From Lysinibacillus boronitolerans JCM 21713 = 10a = NBRC 103108 (GTDB lineage Bacteria; Bacillota; Bacilli; Bacillales_A; Planococcaceae): DNA of 64,000 nucleotides. The stretch lies in NCBI RefSeq assembly GCF_000772935.1, contig NZ_JPVR01000063.1:28043-92042 (forward strand), written 5' to 3'. Made by a program: the position numbers and the translations under genes. Positions 32,853-41,887 of this stretch are shown piece after piece; position 1 is the stretch's first letter, and each line of letters begins with the position of its first letter. Below the pieces are notes generated by a model. The model was not told the origin of the DNA, did no database searches, and saw only the letters and a program-made list of their open reading frames with translations.

Positions 32853-35800
32853 ATGGCAAAGCAAAACAAAGGCCGTAAGTTTTTCGCGGCATCAGCAACA
32901 GCTGCATTAGTTGCATCAGCAATCGTTCCTGTAGCATCTGCTGCTCAATTAAATGACTACAACAAAATCTCAGGTTACGCGAAAGAAGCGGTTCAATCAC
33001 TAGTTGACAGCGGCGTAATCCAAGGTGATGCTAACGGAAACTTCAACCCACTAAAAACTATTTCTCGTGCAGAAGCTGCAACAATCTTCACAAAAGCATT
33101 AGAATTAGAAGCTGATGGATCTGTAAATTTCAAAGACGTTAAAGCTGGCGCTTGGTACTACGATGCAATCGCAGCAGCTGTATCAAACGGTATTTTTGAA
33201 GGTGTTAGTGCAACTGAATTTGCACCTAACAAATCATTAACTCGTTCAGAAGCAGCTAAAATCCTAGTTGACGCTTTCGGTTTAGAAGGTAGCGAAAGCC
33301 TAAGCCAATTCGCTGATGCTTCTTCAGTAAAACCATGGGCTAAATCTTACCTAGAAACAGCTGTAGCTAACGGAATCTTCACTGGTTCTGAAACAAACGG
33401 TAAATTAAATCTTAACCCTAACGCTTCAATCACTCGTCAAGACTTTGCTGTAGTATTTGCACGTACTCTTGACCTAGTTGACGCTGAAACTCCAGTTGAT
33501 GCTTCTATCAAAGCAATCAACAACACAACTGTTGAAGTAACATTTGATGAAGAAGTAAACGTTGACGATGTAAAAGCAGCTAACTTCAAAATCGCTGGTT
33601 TAGAAGTGAAAAACGCTTCTGTTAAACAAACAAACAAAAAAGTGGTTGTTTTAACTACTGAAGCTCAAACTGCTGATAAAGAATACGTTTTATCTTACAA
33701 AGATGAAGAAATCGGTAACTTCAAAGGTATTGCAGCTGTAATCCCTACGAAAATCGATGTAACAACTTCATCAGTACAAGGAGTTATTGGTAAAGAAGTA
33801 ACTCTTAAAGCTCAAGTTACTGTAGCTGACGGTCAATCTAAAGCTGGTATCCCAGTAACATTCAACATCGTAAGCGATAACGCTAACGTTAACGCTAAAA
33901 TCGAAGTTGAAGCTTTAACTGATGAAAACGGTGTAGCTACTTACTCTTACACTCGTTACTACGAGCACAACGATAACGTAGCAGCTTACGCTACTAGCAA
34001 ATCTTCAGTTTCTTCTACTGGTAAAGTATACTGGGCTAACAAAATTCAATTAGCAGTTTCTGAAATCACAACTGGTAATGAATTAGCTAACAATACTAAA
34101 AAATCATACAAAGTAGTTGGCGCTAAAAACACAACTTACTATGTAGCAGTTAAAGAAAACATTGATGTAAACCCAGATAAAATCACAAACCTTTATGTAC
34201 AAGATCATGCAAACTCAAACAACTTTGTAATTCCTTACGAATTAACAACTGGTTCTGAGAAATTTGCAAAAGTTCAAACAAACGCTAACGGTGAAGCAAC
34301 ATTTACTGTTTACGGTTCTGACTTAACTGCAACACCAATCGTTTACTTACCATCATCAGTAAACAAAACTGCAACTGATTTCTCTTACTCTAAGCTTGCA
34401 TTACAAGCTGAAGCACCAGCAGTTAAATTCTCAAAAATCGATAAATTAGCGATTACTGTTGCTGCTGAAGGTAAAGCAGATTCTGCAGAATTCTTAAACA
34501 CACCAGTAGCTTACGACCAAAACTCTGTTGGTGGACGTAACTATACTGTTACTGTAACTGACAAAGATGGTAAATTAGCTCCAGAAGGTACAGCTGCTTA
34601 TGTAACATTTGATAAAGAAAACCTTTCTTCTATCACTACTGATGCAGTTTACTTCTCAACAGCTAAAGAAAACTTTGTTAAAGTAACAGCTGGTACAGTT
34701 TACAAAGTAACTGTAGGTAAAGAAGGTAAAGCTCAATTCCGCTTAGCTGGTAAAGGTTCTACTGCTTTCGCAAAACCAACAGTATTCTTAAACACAGCTG
34801 GTAAAACTGCTCCTGTAGAGCTTGACAAAGCTGACGTTCAAGCTGTAGCTGAAGTAACTTACTTCAAAGCTCCAGAAGTAACAAATGCAGTATTAAAAGT
34901 TACTGATGAGTATGGCCGTACAATTACTTCTACAACTGCTGGTAAAGATGCAATCTTCACTTACCAATCTGTAGATCAAAACGGATTCGACTACCGTCCA
35001 AATGGTTACAACTCAACTGGTCAAACAACTCAAATCGTTTGGAAACCAGTTACTCAACCAGATGGTACAATCGTATGGGTACAAGAAGTTATCACTAACC
35101 CAGGTAACACTGTTTACGAATATGCATTAGCATTCGATGTAACTTCTACATTCGGTAATGCAACTGTAAAAGATGCTGCTGGTAAAGTATTAAACGCTTC
35201 TCAAAACTTAGGTAACACAAAAACTTACCAAGTGAAATCTGATGCAACTGGTAAAGCAATTGTACGTGTTACAACTGATGCTGCTGATACAGTAAGCGTA
35301 AATGTAACAGGCGCAAGCAACATTCTACCAACTCAAACTGCATCTGTATCATTCACAAACTCAACAACAGTTCCTGCACTTTACACTGGTGTAGTTGATT
35401 CTTATGATTCTATCAAACAAACTCTTAAATTTGCTGGTAAAGATTCAGTATCTTATGTTGGTGAGAAAGTATACTACCGCGGTCTTAACAACACACCAAT
35501 CGCAACTGCTGATGACTTCATTAAAGCTTTAGCAAATGCAACTGGTACTGTTCAAGTTACTTATGAAGTAAAAGATGGCGTAACTACATTCTACATCTAT
35601 AGCATTGCTGCAACAGGTAACAAACCAGTTGACACAGCTGCAGCACTACCAGGTGCAGAAGCTTTAGCAACAGCTATTAAAAATGCTGAAAATGCTAACT
35701 TAAAAGAGACTGATTACACTCCAGAATCTTGGAAAGTATATGCTGACGCATTAGCAGCAGCTAAAGCTGTAGCTCCTACAGCAATTGATATTGAAAAAGC

Positions 35801-36152
35801 AGCAGCAGCAAAAACTTTAAATGATGCTCGTGCGGCTCTTAAAGCAGTTCAACCAGTTGGCGTAACAGCTATTACTTCTGCAACAGCAGTAGCTGATACT
35901 TCTTTAGTGGGTCAATTATTAGGAGACTTCATCTACACAGTAGCAGGTACAGTAGCTGATGTAAAAGCTACTTCTATCGAACTAGAGCTTACTTTAGAAG
36001 ATAATTCTGTAGCTAATCGTACAGTAACTATCACTCCAGCAGCTGATGGTAAGTTCACAGTAGATTTCAAAGATACTGATTATGACCATAAAGTAAAAGC
36101 TGTTAAAGTAAAAGGTTCAACAGACGCAGCAACTAACGTAGTATTTAAATAG
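32853..36152 (+). CDS. main S-layer protein, SLH-anchored (SlpC-like N-terminus)
   Basis: Product of 1099 residues. Signal peptide 1-31 (VASAIVPVASA), then three SLH domains (about 32-210). The rest is a chain of beta-rich Ig-like modules; one at about 300-385 resembles a Big_1 domain. A FIVAR-like helical segment (about 935-990) lies near the C-terminus. From memory the SLH region is near-identical to L. sphaericus SlpC while the rest diverges. Codon choice is strongly biased, implying very high expression. RBS TAGGGAGGAA; a long leader lies upstream. Confidence 0.93.
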   Translation: MAKQNKGRKFFAASATAALVASAIVPVASAAQLNDYNKISGYAKEAVQSLVDSGVIQGDANGNFNPLKTISRAEAATIFTKALELEADGSVNFKDVKAGAWYYDAIAAAVSNGIFEGVSATEFAPNKSLTRSEAAKILVDAFGLEGSESLSQFADASSVKPWAKSYLETAVANGIFTGSETNGKLNLNPNASITRQDFAVVFARTLDLVDAETPVDASIKAINNTTVEVTFDEEVNVDDVKAANFKIAGLEVKNASVKQTNKKVVVLTTEAQTADKEYVLSYKDEEIGNFKGIAAVIPTKIDVTTSSVQGVIGKEVTLKAQVTVADGQSKAGIPVTFNIVSDNANVNAKIEVEALTDENGVATYSYTRYYEHNDNVAAYATSKSSVSSTGKVYWANKIQLAVSEITTGNELANNTKKSYKVVGAKNTTYYVAVKENIDVNPDKITNLYVQDHANSNNFVIPYELTTGSEKFAKVQTNANGEATFTVYGSDLTATPIVYLPSSVNKTATDFSYSKLALQAEAPAVKFSKIDKLAITVAAEGKADSAEFLNTPVAYDQNSVGGRNYTVTVTDKDGKLAPEGTAAYVTFDKENLSSITTDAVYFSTAKENFVKVTAGTVYKVTVGKEGKAQFRLAGKGSTAFAKPTVFLNTAGKTAPVELDKADVQAVAEVTYFKAPEVTNAVLKVTDEYGRTITSTTAGKDAIFTYQSVDQNGFDYRPNGYNSTGQTTQIVWKPVTQPDGTIVWVQEVITNPGNTVYEYALAFDVTSTFGNATVKDAAGKVLNASQNLGNTKTYQVKSDATGKAIVRVTTDAADTVSVNVTGASNILPTQTASVSFTNSTTVPALYTGVVDSYDSIKQTLKFAGKDSVSYVGEKVYYRGLNNTPIATADDFIKALANATGTVQVTYEVKDGVTTFYIYSIAATGNKPVDTAAALPGAEALATAIKNAENANLKETDYTPESWKVYADALAAAKAVAPTAIDIEKAAAAKTLNDARAALKAVQPVGVTAITSATAVADTSLVGQLLGDFIYTVAGTVADVKATSIELELTLEDNSVANRTVTITPAADGKFTVDFKDTDYDHKVKAVKVKGSTDAATNVVFK

Positions 36153-36179
36153 TTTTAATTAAAAACTATTAATTCTCTG

Positions 36180-36210
36180 TATAGACCTAGATTTTTAATC
36201 TAGGTCTATA
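36180..36210 (+). other. 13-bp perfect hairpin between S-layer gene and next surface gene
   Basis: TATAGACCTAGAT (36180-36192) and ATCTAGGTCTATA (36198-36210) with a 5-base loop. The following sequence (CTATAAATTT) is a poor T tract, so termination may be partial; alternatively it protects the S-layer mRNA 3' end. The next gene's AGGAGG follows within 15 bases. Confidence 0.75.
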
Positions 36211-36235
36211 CTATAAATTTAGGAGGAAATAACAG

Positions 36236-38659
36236 ATGAAAAAGGGAAAAATCGTTAAATTTTCTGCGGCTACAATGGTTGCACTTTCGGCAATCACTCC
36301 AGTAGCAGCATTTGCAAGTGAAGCTGGAACTCAAGATGGTTTTTATACAGGTAATAAATTTGTACCAGCAGCTGAATTCCAAAAAATGTCTAAATCAGAA
36401 AAGAAAGCATTGATTTTAGAAAATATTAAAGCAAATGCATTAGTACTTGTTCAAAACGGTAAAGTTTTTGACTTAACTGATGAAAAAATTGCAAATGCAC
36501 CAGCTAACGAAGTTGAAGGTATTACTGTAGAGCAATATACTGCAGAAACTGGTAAAACACTTACTCAAAATGGAATTGTTGATGGTTCAACAGAATTAAC
36601 TGTTACTTCTGTAAGTGCGATTAACCCTACATCTGTAAAAGTAACATTCAACAAAGAAGTTGAAGCATTAGCTAAAGCAGATGTAACGGTAACTAACAAA
36701 GAAAACAACAAAGTATTAGTAAAATCAGTAACACTAGCAGAAGACAAAAAGTCTGCAACTATTGAATTTTATGATGCTTTAACAAAAGGCGAATACAAAG
36801 TAGCTGTTAAAGATGCTGGTGAAGCGACTTTAACTTATACAGTAGGCGTTCCAACTACAATCGTAGCTGAAACTGTTCAAAAGTTCTCTACAGGAAAAAC
36901 TGATAAAGTAGCGTATAAAGTATTAGATGAAAATGGTTTAGATATCACAGCTACTGTAAAAGATGTGAAATTTGAAACAACTAATGACGCTATCGTAGAT
37001 GCTACTGGTGAAGTTAAAAATGTTGACTCAGCTGGTTCAGCATTTGTATATGTAGTGGTAACTAAAGAAGATGGTAAAGAATTAAAATCACAACGTATCA
37101 CAGTAAATGTAGAATCTGTTAAAGTTGTCGAAATTGTTGACTATACTGTAGATTCAGAAGCTACTAAAACTAATGTTAACTTTAAAGCAGCTACTTATAA
37201 ACAAAATACTAAAGTACCTGCGAAAGGTGCAACAGTTTATTTACATGCACAAACTAAAGATCAATTTGGTAAGGTAGGAGAAACGGCTTCTACTACAGCT
37301 AAGTTTGAATCATTAGATTTAGATGTAGCGGTTGTAGATGCCACTACTGGTAAAATTACACCAATTAAAGAAGGTAAATTTGCTGTAAAAATCACTGATG
37401 GTTCAATTTCTAAAACTGTAGAATTAGAAGTTGTGGCAGAAGCTAAAGCTACAACAATTGAATTAGATAAAGCTGAAGTGACTCTTTCTAATAAATCAAC
37501 AAATGCTGAAAAAGTTAAAGTTGAAGTAAAAGACCAATTTGGGAATAAAATGTCAGGTCAAGTGGTTAATGCAGCAGCAACAACTAACGCTGGTAAAGAC
37601 CTAGTTAACGTTTCTTACTTAAATGGTGAGGTTTCAATTTCACCTAAGGCAAATGTAAAAGCTGGTACAGCAACGATTGAAGTAAAAGTATCTGACACAG
37701 TTAAAACTACATTTGTTGTAACAGTAACAGAAGCTGGTACAGTAGAAGACTATAAATTAGTAGGATTCGAATCTAAATTAGATAAAAATGAAGATAATAA
37801 AGCTAAAACTCCAGTTAAAGCTACTTTATCTGTAATTCCAGTTGATTCACAGGGTGCCCAAGCAGGAGATGCTGTAGTTGCTCCAACTTTCACAGTAACA
37901 GATAAAGATAACGAAGTAGTTGCTAATGCTGTTACAGATAATGAAATTGTAGCATCAAATTTAGATGCAGGAACTTACACTTTAACAGTAAAAGTAGGTA
38001 CTGTTAAAGTAGCAACTGAAACATTTGAAGTTGTTGACACAACTCCACAACCAGAATTAGAATTCACAGCAACAACTGTTTCTAATAGTGATGATGATGA
38101 TGCATTTACTGAAGTAGCTGCTAAGTTAAAAGCAACTTTAGCTGATAAAGAATATACTGTTGGTGGTTCAAACGCTTTAACAGTTAATAATATTAGCTAT
38201 ACAACAACAAACTCTGCGATTGTTGATAGTGCTGAAGCTTCTGAAACAATTTCATTTGCAAAAGATGGTTCTGTTGACTTATTAATTGGTAAAGTTGCAA
38301 TTACAATTGGTGGAAAAGATTATACTGTAGATATGAAAAACTTTAAATTAACGGTATCTTCTAACACTGAAGCAAACACTTTACAATCAACAATTTTAAA
38401 TAAAATTACTGATTTAGAAAATGTTACAGGTACTGGTACTGATGCTGCTATTACTGCTGATGATGTAAAAGAATTAATCGAAAATACAGTGCTTGAGCCT
38501 GCTAATGGTGCAACTCCAGCAGTTAATATCAAAGATAAAGCAACTATTACAGTAGAAGCTGGAACTGGTGATGATGAGGGTAAATGGATTGTTTCTGTAA
38601 AAGTAACAAATGCTACAGAAGTTAAAACTAAAACAATTAGTGCAACTCCTGGTGCTTAA
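36236..38659 (+). CDS. secreted Ig-like surface protein, 5' exon of intron-split gene
   Basis: Product of 807 residues if unspliced. Signal peptide 1-28 (VAAFASEA). An N-terminal module (about 32-115, starting GFYTGNKFVPAAEFQKMSKSEKK) also occurs in the protein from 41244. The rest is Ig-like beta modules with AVVDATTGKITPIKEGK-type Big_2 motifs. It has no SLH domain. The stop TAA (38657-38659) falls just after ATP-GA, at the predicted 5' edge of a group II intron. Splicing would continue in frame into 39509-40684, giving roughly 1,197 residues. RBS TTAGGAGGAAA. Confidence 0.85.
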   Translation: MKKGKIVKFSAATMVALSAITPVAAFASEAGTQDGFYTGNKFVPAAEFQKMSKSEKKALILENIKANALVLVQNGKVFDLTDEKIANAPANEVEGITVEQYTAETGKTLTQNGIVDGSTELTVTSVSAINPTSVKVTFNKEVEALAKADVTVTNKENNKVLVKSVTLAEDKKSATIEFYDALTKGEYKVAVKDAGEATLTYTVGVPTTIVAETVQKFSTGKTDKVAYKVLDENGLDITATVKDVKFETTNDAIVDATGEVKNVDSAGSAFVYVVVTKEDGKELKSQRITVNVESVKVVEIVDYTVDSEATKTNVNFKAATYKQNTKVPAKGATVYLHAQTKDQFGKVGETASTTAKFESLDLDVAVVDATTGKITPIKEGKFAVKITDGSISKTVELEVVAEAKATTIELDKAEVTLSNKSTNAEKVKVEVKDQFGNKMSGQVVNAAATTNAGKDLVNVSYLNGEVSISPKANVKAGTATIEVKVSDTVKTTFVVTVTEAGTVEDYKLVGFESKLDKNEDNKAKTPVKATLSVIPVDSQGAQAGDAVVAPTFTVTDKDNEVVANAVTDNEIVASNLDAGTYTLTVKVGTVKVATETFEVVDTTPQPELEFTATTVSNSDDDDAFTEVAAKLKATLADKEYTVGGSNALTVNNISYTTTNSAIVDSAEASETISFAKDGSVDLLIGKVAITIGGKDYTVDMKNFKLTVSSNTEANTLQSTILNKITDLENVTGTGTDAAITADDVKELIENTVLEPANGATPAVNIKDKATITVEAGTGDDEGKWIVSVKVTNATEVKTKTISATPGA

Positions 38660-39508
38660 TAAAATAAACGAAACGTTACTTCATAAACTAGTAATCTAGT
38701 GAAAGAAGTGGAAATTATGCCTCATGATGATAACTTAGACGAGTTTTATTTATCATGGGGTGTATTTCTAACTATTATTTCCAATTGTTAGGTGTGATTC
38801 CTAATCATGATAACAGCCTTTTATCATGTGCCTAATCCTCCTGCGTCCAGTGAGGGGCTAACAGACCAAAGGGACGAAGTCAGGTGAAGTCGTACTCAAG
38901 AATGAGGCGGGGCTCTTTAAAAGGTGGCTACGGTCAGGCAGACGAATCCATGTAGGCAGGGTGAGGTAGTGAATGCTTCGAAATTAAGCTAGCACCTGAG
39001 CATTCATCCTTATATTTGAGATAATATAATTGGCGATTGGAACAATTCAGGCTGTTAAACCAATCGTTCTCATTCCTGGATAGTGGAGACCTAAGGTCAT
39101 CAAAATAAGGGATAGAAGTAATGGAACGTTTGAAGTCTTACTAGAAGAGGTGGGTTAGCACCGGAGAAGCTAGAAAGATGGCAGCGGGTTCATAGTAGTG
39201 TGGATTGCTAGCCGTTTGGACTTATATGGTAACATATGAGAAGGATAAAACTAGCAGGAGCGAAGGAACCCAGTCAGTAGTAGAAATTCTATAAAGCTTA
39301 TTTCCCCAAATTTAAGCTTAGAAATTTGTAGAGTCAATCATGTAAGTGTGATTGACTCTATTTTCTAATACATTAATGGTAAATTTTATTATTAATAGAA
39401 ATCAATTAATGTATTTCTACATATTGATGGAACGCCGTGTGCGATGAAAGTCGCTTGCACGGTGTAGGCTCAATACGAAAGCCATTTAATATGGTATAAG
39501 TTGAGAAT
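38652..39508 (+). mobile_element. ORF-less group II intron within a surface-protein gene
   Basis: Evidence: a 34-base domain V at 39432-39465, ACGCCGTG stem with GATGAAAGTC apex and closing GCACGGTGT (catalytic triad CGC). A domain VI-like hairpin follows (CTCAA at 39469-39473 with TTGAG at 39501-39505). Domain I-like blocks include GGAGACCTAAGGTCATC and GAGCGAAGGAACCC. Domain IV (about 39300-39425) is AT-rich and has no maturase gene. The 3' edge is near 39508. The 5' edge is uncertain: near 38650-38652 by reading frame and by CTCCT/AGGAG pairing (38646-38651 with 39255-39260), or the GTGTG at 38792. Confidence 0.82.
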
Positions 39509-40684
39509 AGCGAAGGGCTCGTTTTCAATGATGAAGAATTGACGCAAGCACTGGCGAATACGAATATAAATTTTATTAAACTTGGTTATGACGCAGGTAA
39601 TATTAACATTAATCGCCTAATTAATCTGGATTTAAACAGTCATACAGCTGGGGATATTACATATATTTTTGATGAGACAGGAGAAGTTAGTCTACTCAAT
39701 AGCGGAACATCTACAACAATTAACAGCCTTACTGTAACAGCACCCCATGGAACATATAATTTAGCGAGTGGATTAACTGTTAATGGTGTGACTAATATAA
39801 ATAATGTTGCGGTTGGAACATTTAATACAAAGGCACAGCATAATGGCAAAGTAGTGGTAAAAGATTCAGATGGTGGTTCTGTTAATTTCACTGGTGCAAC
39901 TGTAAACGACGGGATTGATATCAATCCAGAAAGTAGAGCCCTACAACCAGTCATTATTAAAGGTGATGCACCATTAGTATCCGATACTGGTAATGCAACT
40001 GTTAGATTACTTGGAAATACCCCTAAAGTACTTTTAGAGGGAAAAGCACATGATGTTTGGGTTGGAGCGCCTAACAGTGAGTTTGTAGTAAGTGTTGAGG
40101 GAGAAGCTTCGAAGATTACAATTGATGAGACAGCAAAGGGATCAAAAATTACTACATCTAAACTTTACGAATTTGAACTTCTTTTCAATGAAGGGCAAAC
40201 AGTGTCTGATTTGGCAGGTAGTGGACTTTTTGGTGACAAAGAAATTCGTGTAGTGGGCTATCCATCTGAGGAAGAAAATGTTAATGTGGCTTACTTGCTT
40301 AAATTAGACGGTGATGTTTTTTCTAACGTCTACACATTTGAAACCCATACATTCAGTGAAGATGAAGAATGTATTGTTACAGAAGGTGGGAACGGTAAAT
40401 TCCGAGTTAGTATAGAAGAAATGAAAGTTTATCTTGAAGGTGACGTAACAGGTAAAGAATTACGAAAATACCTTGAAGACCAAAGTCAAAATTTATTTGG
40501 AATTGCAGAAGATTGGCTAGGGGATGGAAAGGTTGTTATAAGTTTTTATGATGTAAAATCGAATGATGTTGAACTGATTGAATCAGACACTGTTATAGAT
40601 AATAAATCCGTGGGAATGCGTGTATTAGTAGGAACAAATGAACAACATGGTTTATATATTTTAACAAAAAAACTAGCGAAATAA
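39509..40684 (+). CDS. 3' exon of the intron-split surface protein
   Basis: About 391 codons open from the intron edge (SEGLVFNDEELTQALANTN...) to TAA 40684. There is no ribosome binding site, signal peptide or plausible start; the nearest formal start (TTG 39539) has no SD, and the frame is closed upstream at 39497 inside domain VI. The first ~200 residues look like a right-handed beta-helix/pectate-lyase-like repeat, typical of Firmicute surface proteins; the C-terminal ~150 are unassigned. It is expressed as a fusion to the 36236 product only if the intron splices. Confidence 0.75.
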   Translation, partial: SEGLVFNDEELTQALANTNINFIKLGYDAGNININRLINLDLNSHTAGDITYIFDETGEVSLLNSGTSTTINSLTVTAPHGTYNLASGLTVNGVTNINNVAVGTFNTKAQHNGKVVVKDSDGGSVNFTGATVNDGIDINPESRALQPVIIKGDAPLVSDTGNATVRLLGNTPKVLLEGKAHDVWVGAPNSEFVVSVEGEASKITIDETAKGSKITTSKLYEFELLFNEGQTVSDLAGSGLFGDKEIRVVGYPSEEENVNVAYLLKLDGDVFSNVYTFETHTFSEDEECIVTEGGNGKFRVSIEEMKVYLEGDVTGKELRKYLEDQSQNLFGIAEDWLGDGKVVISFYDVKSNDVELIESDTVIDNKSVGMRVLVGTNEQHGLYILTKKLAK

Positions 40685-40770
40685 TCATTAGGTTAATGGT
40701 TTATGAAGCAGAGGTAGGATCTTTAGATTACATTTAGTAGATAAAGTTCTTAAAAAAGCAATAAATCTTT

Positions 40771-40837
40771 TTCTTGAATAACATTCAAGAACAAAAAAGA
40801 CGGGAATGTCATTAAAATGATCATTCTCGTCTTTTTC
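40771..40837 (+). terminator. terminator after the 3' exon
   Basis: A first hairpin TTCTTGAAT/ATTCAAGAA (40771-40791) is followed by a longer one, AAGACGGGAATG...CATTCTCGTCTT (40797-40832), with TTTTT. This marks the end of the split-gene transcript. Confidence 0.85.
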
Positions 40838-40860
40838 TAGTAGGAAAAAAGTACATTAAA

Positions 40861-41070
40861 GTAGTTTGGACTTATTTTTGAATATGCATGAAAGATAAAA
40901 ATAGCAGTAGTAAAAGAAACAAGTCTGTGTATATTCTATTAAGTAAATGCCGCAATGATTTGAAACAATAAAATTAAAATACATTTAATACTTGAAATAT
41001 AATCTGTTAAAACATAAGTAGAAACTTTAGCGATGGTACATTCTCAATAATGAAAGAATTTACTGAAGGT
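40861..41070 (+). pseudogene. decayed second copy of group II intron 3' half and 3' exon start
   Basis: GTTTGGACTTAT (from 40863) and GATAAAAATAGCAG repeat the intron block at 39211-39270 (GTTTGGACTTAT...GATAAAACTAGCAG) in the same order and spacing. A domain V remnant (ATGCCG...GAAAC) lies at about 40946-40975. CATAAGTAGAAACTTTAGCGATGG...TTCTCAATAATGAAAGAATT at about 41013-41060 parallels the intron end and exon start at 39495-39541. Domain V pairing is broken, so it should not splice. Confidence 0.72.
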
Positions 41071-41243
41071 AATTTAATGTATTTTTTAAATAATAAAGAC
41101 TGGTTTGCCTTTCATAGTATGTATTTGTTGCAAGCACTCTAAAACTGTAAAGATATATTATTAAGTCAAATAAAAAATATATACTTTCATTGCCAATGAT
41201 TTGGATTATAATGAAAATATATACTGTATAGGAGGAATTTAAA

Positions 41244-41618
41244 TTGAAAAATATGTTTCGAATTATAACAGTTGCTGTACTGCTATTTAGTATTTCTTTA
41301 ACACCATCAGCAAATGAAAATGCTTTAGCAAGTGAAAAAAATGTTGTACCTGGGTTCTATATTAAGAATGAATTAGTCTATAATTTAAAGGATTTTCAGG
41401 CATCTCCTAAAAAAGATAAAAAGAAAATTATCAAAGACGTATTGGGCTATCAAACCTATTTAGTGTTGGGAAATCAAGTATATGATTTTCAAGCAGCAGC
41501 TAAACTGCCAGCGGGCCAAAATCCTAAAGGTGTTTCAATAAGTGAGTATGAAAAGATAAATGGAGAATTAAAGCAACCAAATGCTACTACAACGTTTAAA
41601 ATCATTTCTATTGAGTAG
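41244..41618 (+). CDS. small secreted protein, paralogue of the 36236 N-terminal module
   Basis: Product of 124 residues from TTG 41244 (RBS ATAGGAGGAA). Signal peptide about 1-29. The mature part, GFYIKNELVYNLKDFQASPKKDKKKIIKDVLGYQTYLVLGNQVYDF...GVSISEYEKINGELKQPN, lines up with residues about 33-115 of the 36236 product (GFYTGNKFV..., VLVQNGKVFDL, GITVEQYTAETGKTL). It ends where that protein continues into Ig-like modules, so it is either a stand-alone module or a truncated duplicate. Function unknown. Confidence 0.7.
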   Translation: MKNMFRIITVAVLLFSISLTPSANENALASEKNVVPGFYIKNELVYNLKDFQASPKKDKKKIIKDVLGYQTYLVLGNQVYDFQAAAKLPAGQNPKGVSISEYEKINGELKQPNATTTFKIISIE

Positions 41619-41887
41619 TTAACACTTAAATTATATTGTGCATAATGGCTCTAATAAAATTTATAGAGAAGATAACTGTAGTAAAAAGCGAAAACTCCTC
41701 ATATGTTTTGTTTGAGCAACAGAACGGTTGAAGTGGTTTTCGTCTTTTCTGTCTTAAGACATGATTTTCAAAACCTTAGTTGGAATAATTTATAGTTCCT
41801 GAATTTACTAAATTTTTCATAGTAATTCCTTTACTTCTGCTTTAGAGGGAAATACACTGAATAATATCGATGAATGGAGATGTCTGA
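41619..41887. other. non-coding gap
   Basis: 269 bp of AT-rich sequence. I see no convincing ORF, terminator or intron-like block here. Confidence 0.4.

Noticed and set aside
38837..38842. CTCCTG here as IBS1 partner of CAGGAG at 39255
   Set aside because: It would place the 5' splice site inside sequence with stops in all relevant frames and away from any coding exon; the copy at 38646-38651 fits the reading frame.
38660..39420. Intron-encoded reverse transcriptase/maturase
   Set aside because: No frame of useful length is open in any reading; domain IV is about 120 AT-rich bases.
39539..40684. Independent gene starting at TTG 39539
   Set aside because: No ribosome binding site or signal peptide, and the frame is open right up to the intron 3' edge, so it is better read as a 3' exon.
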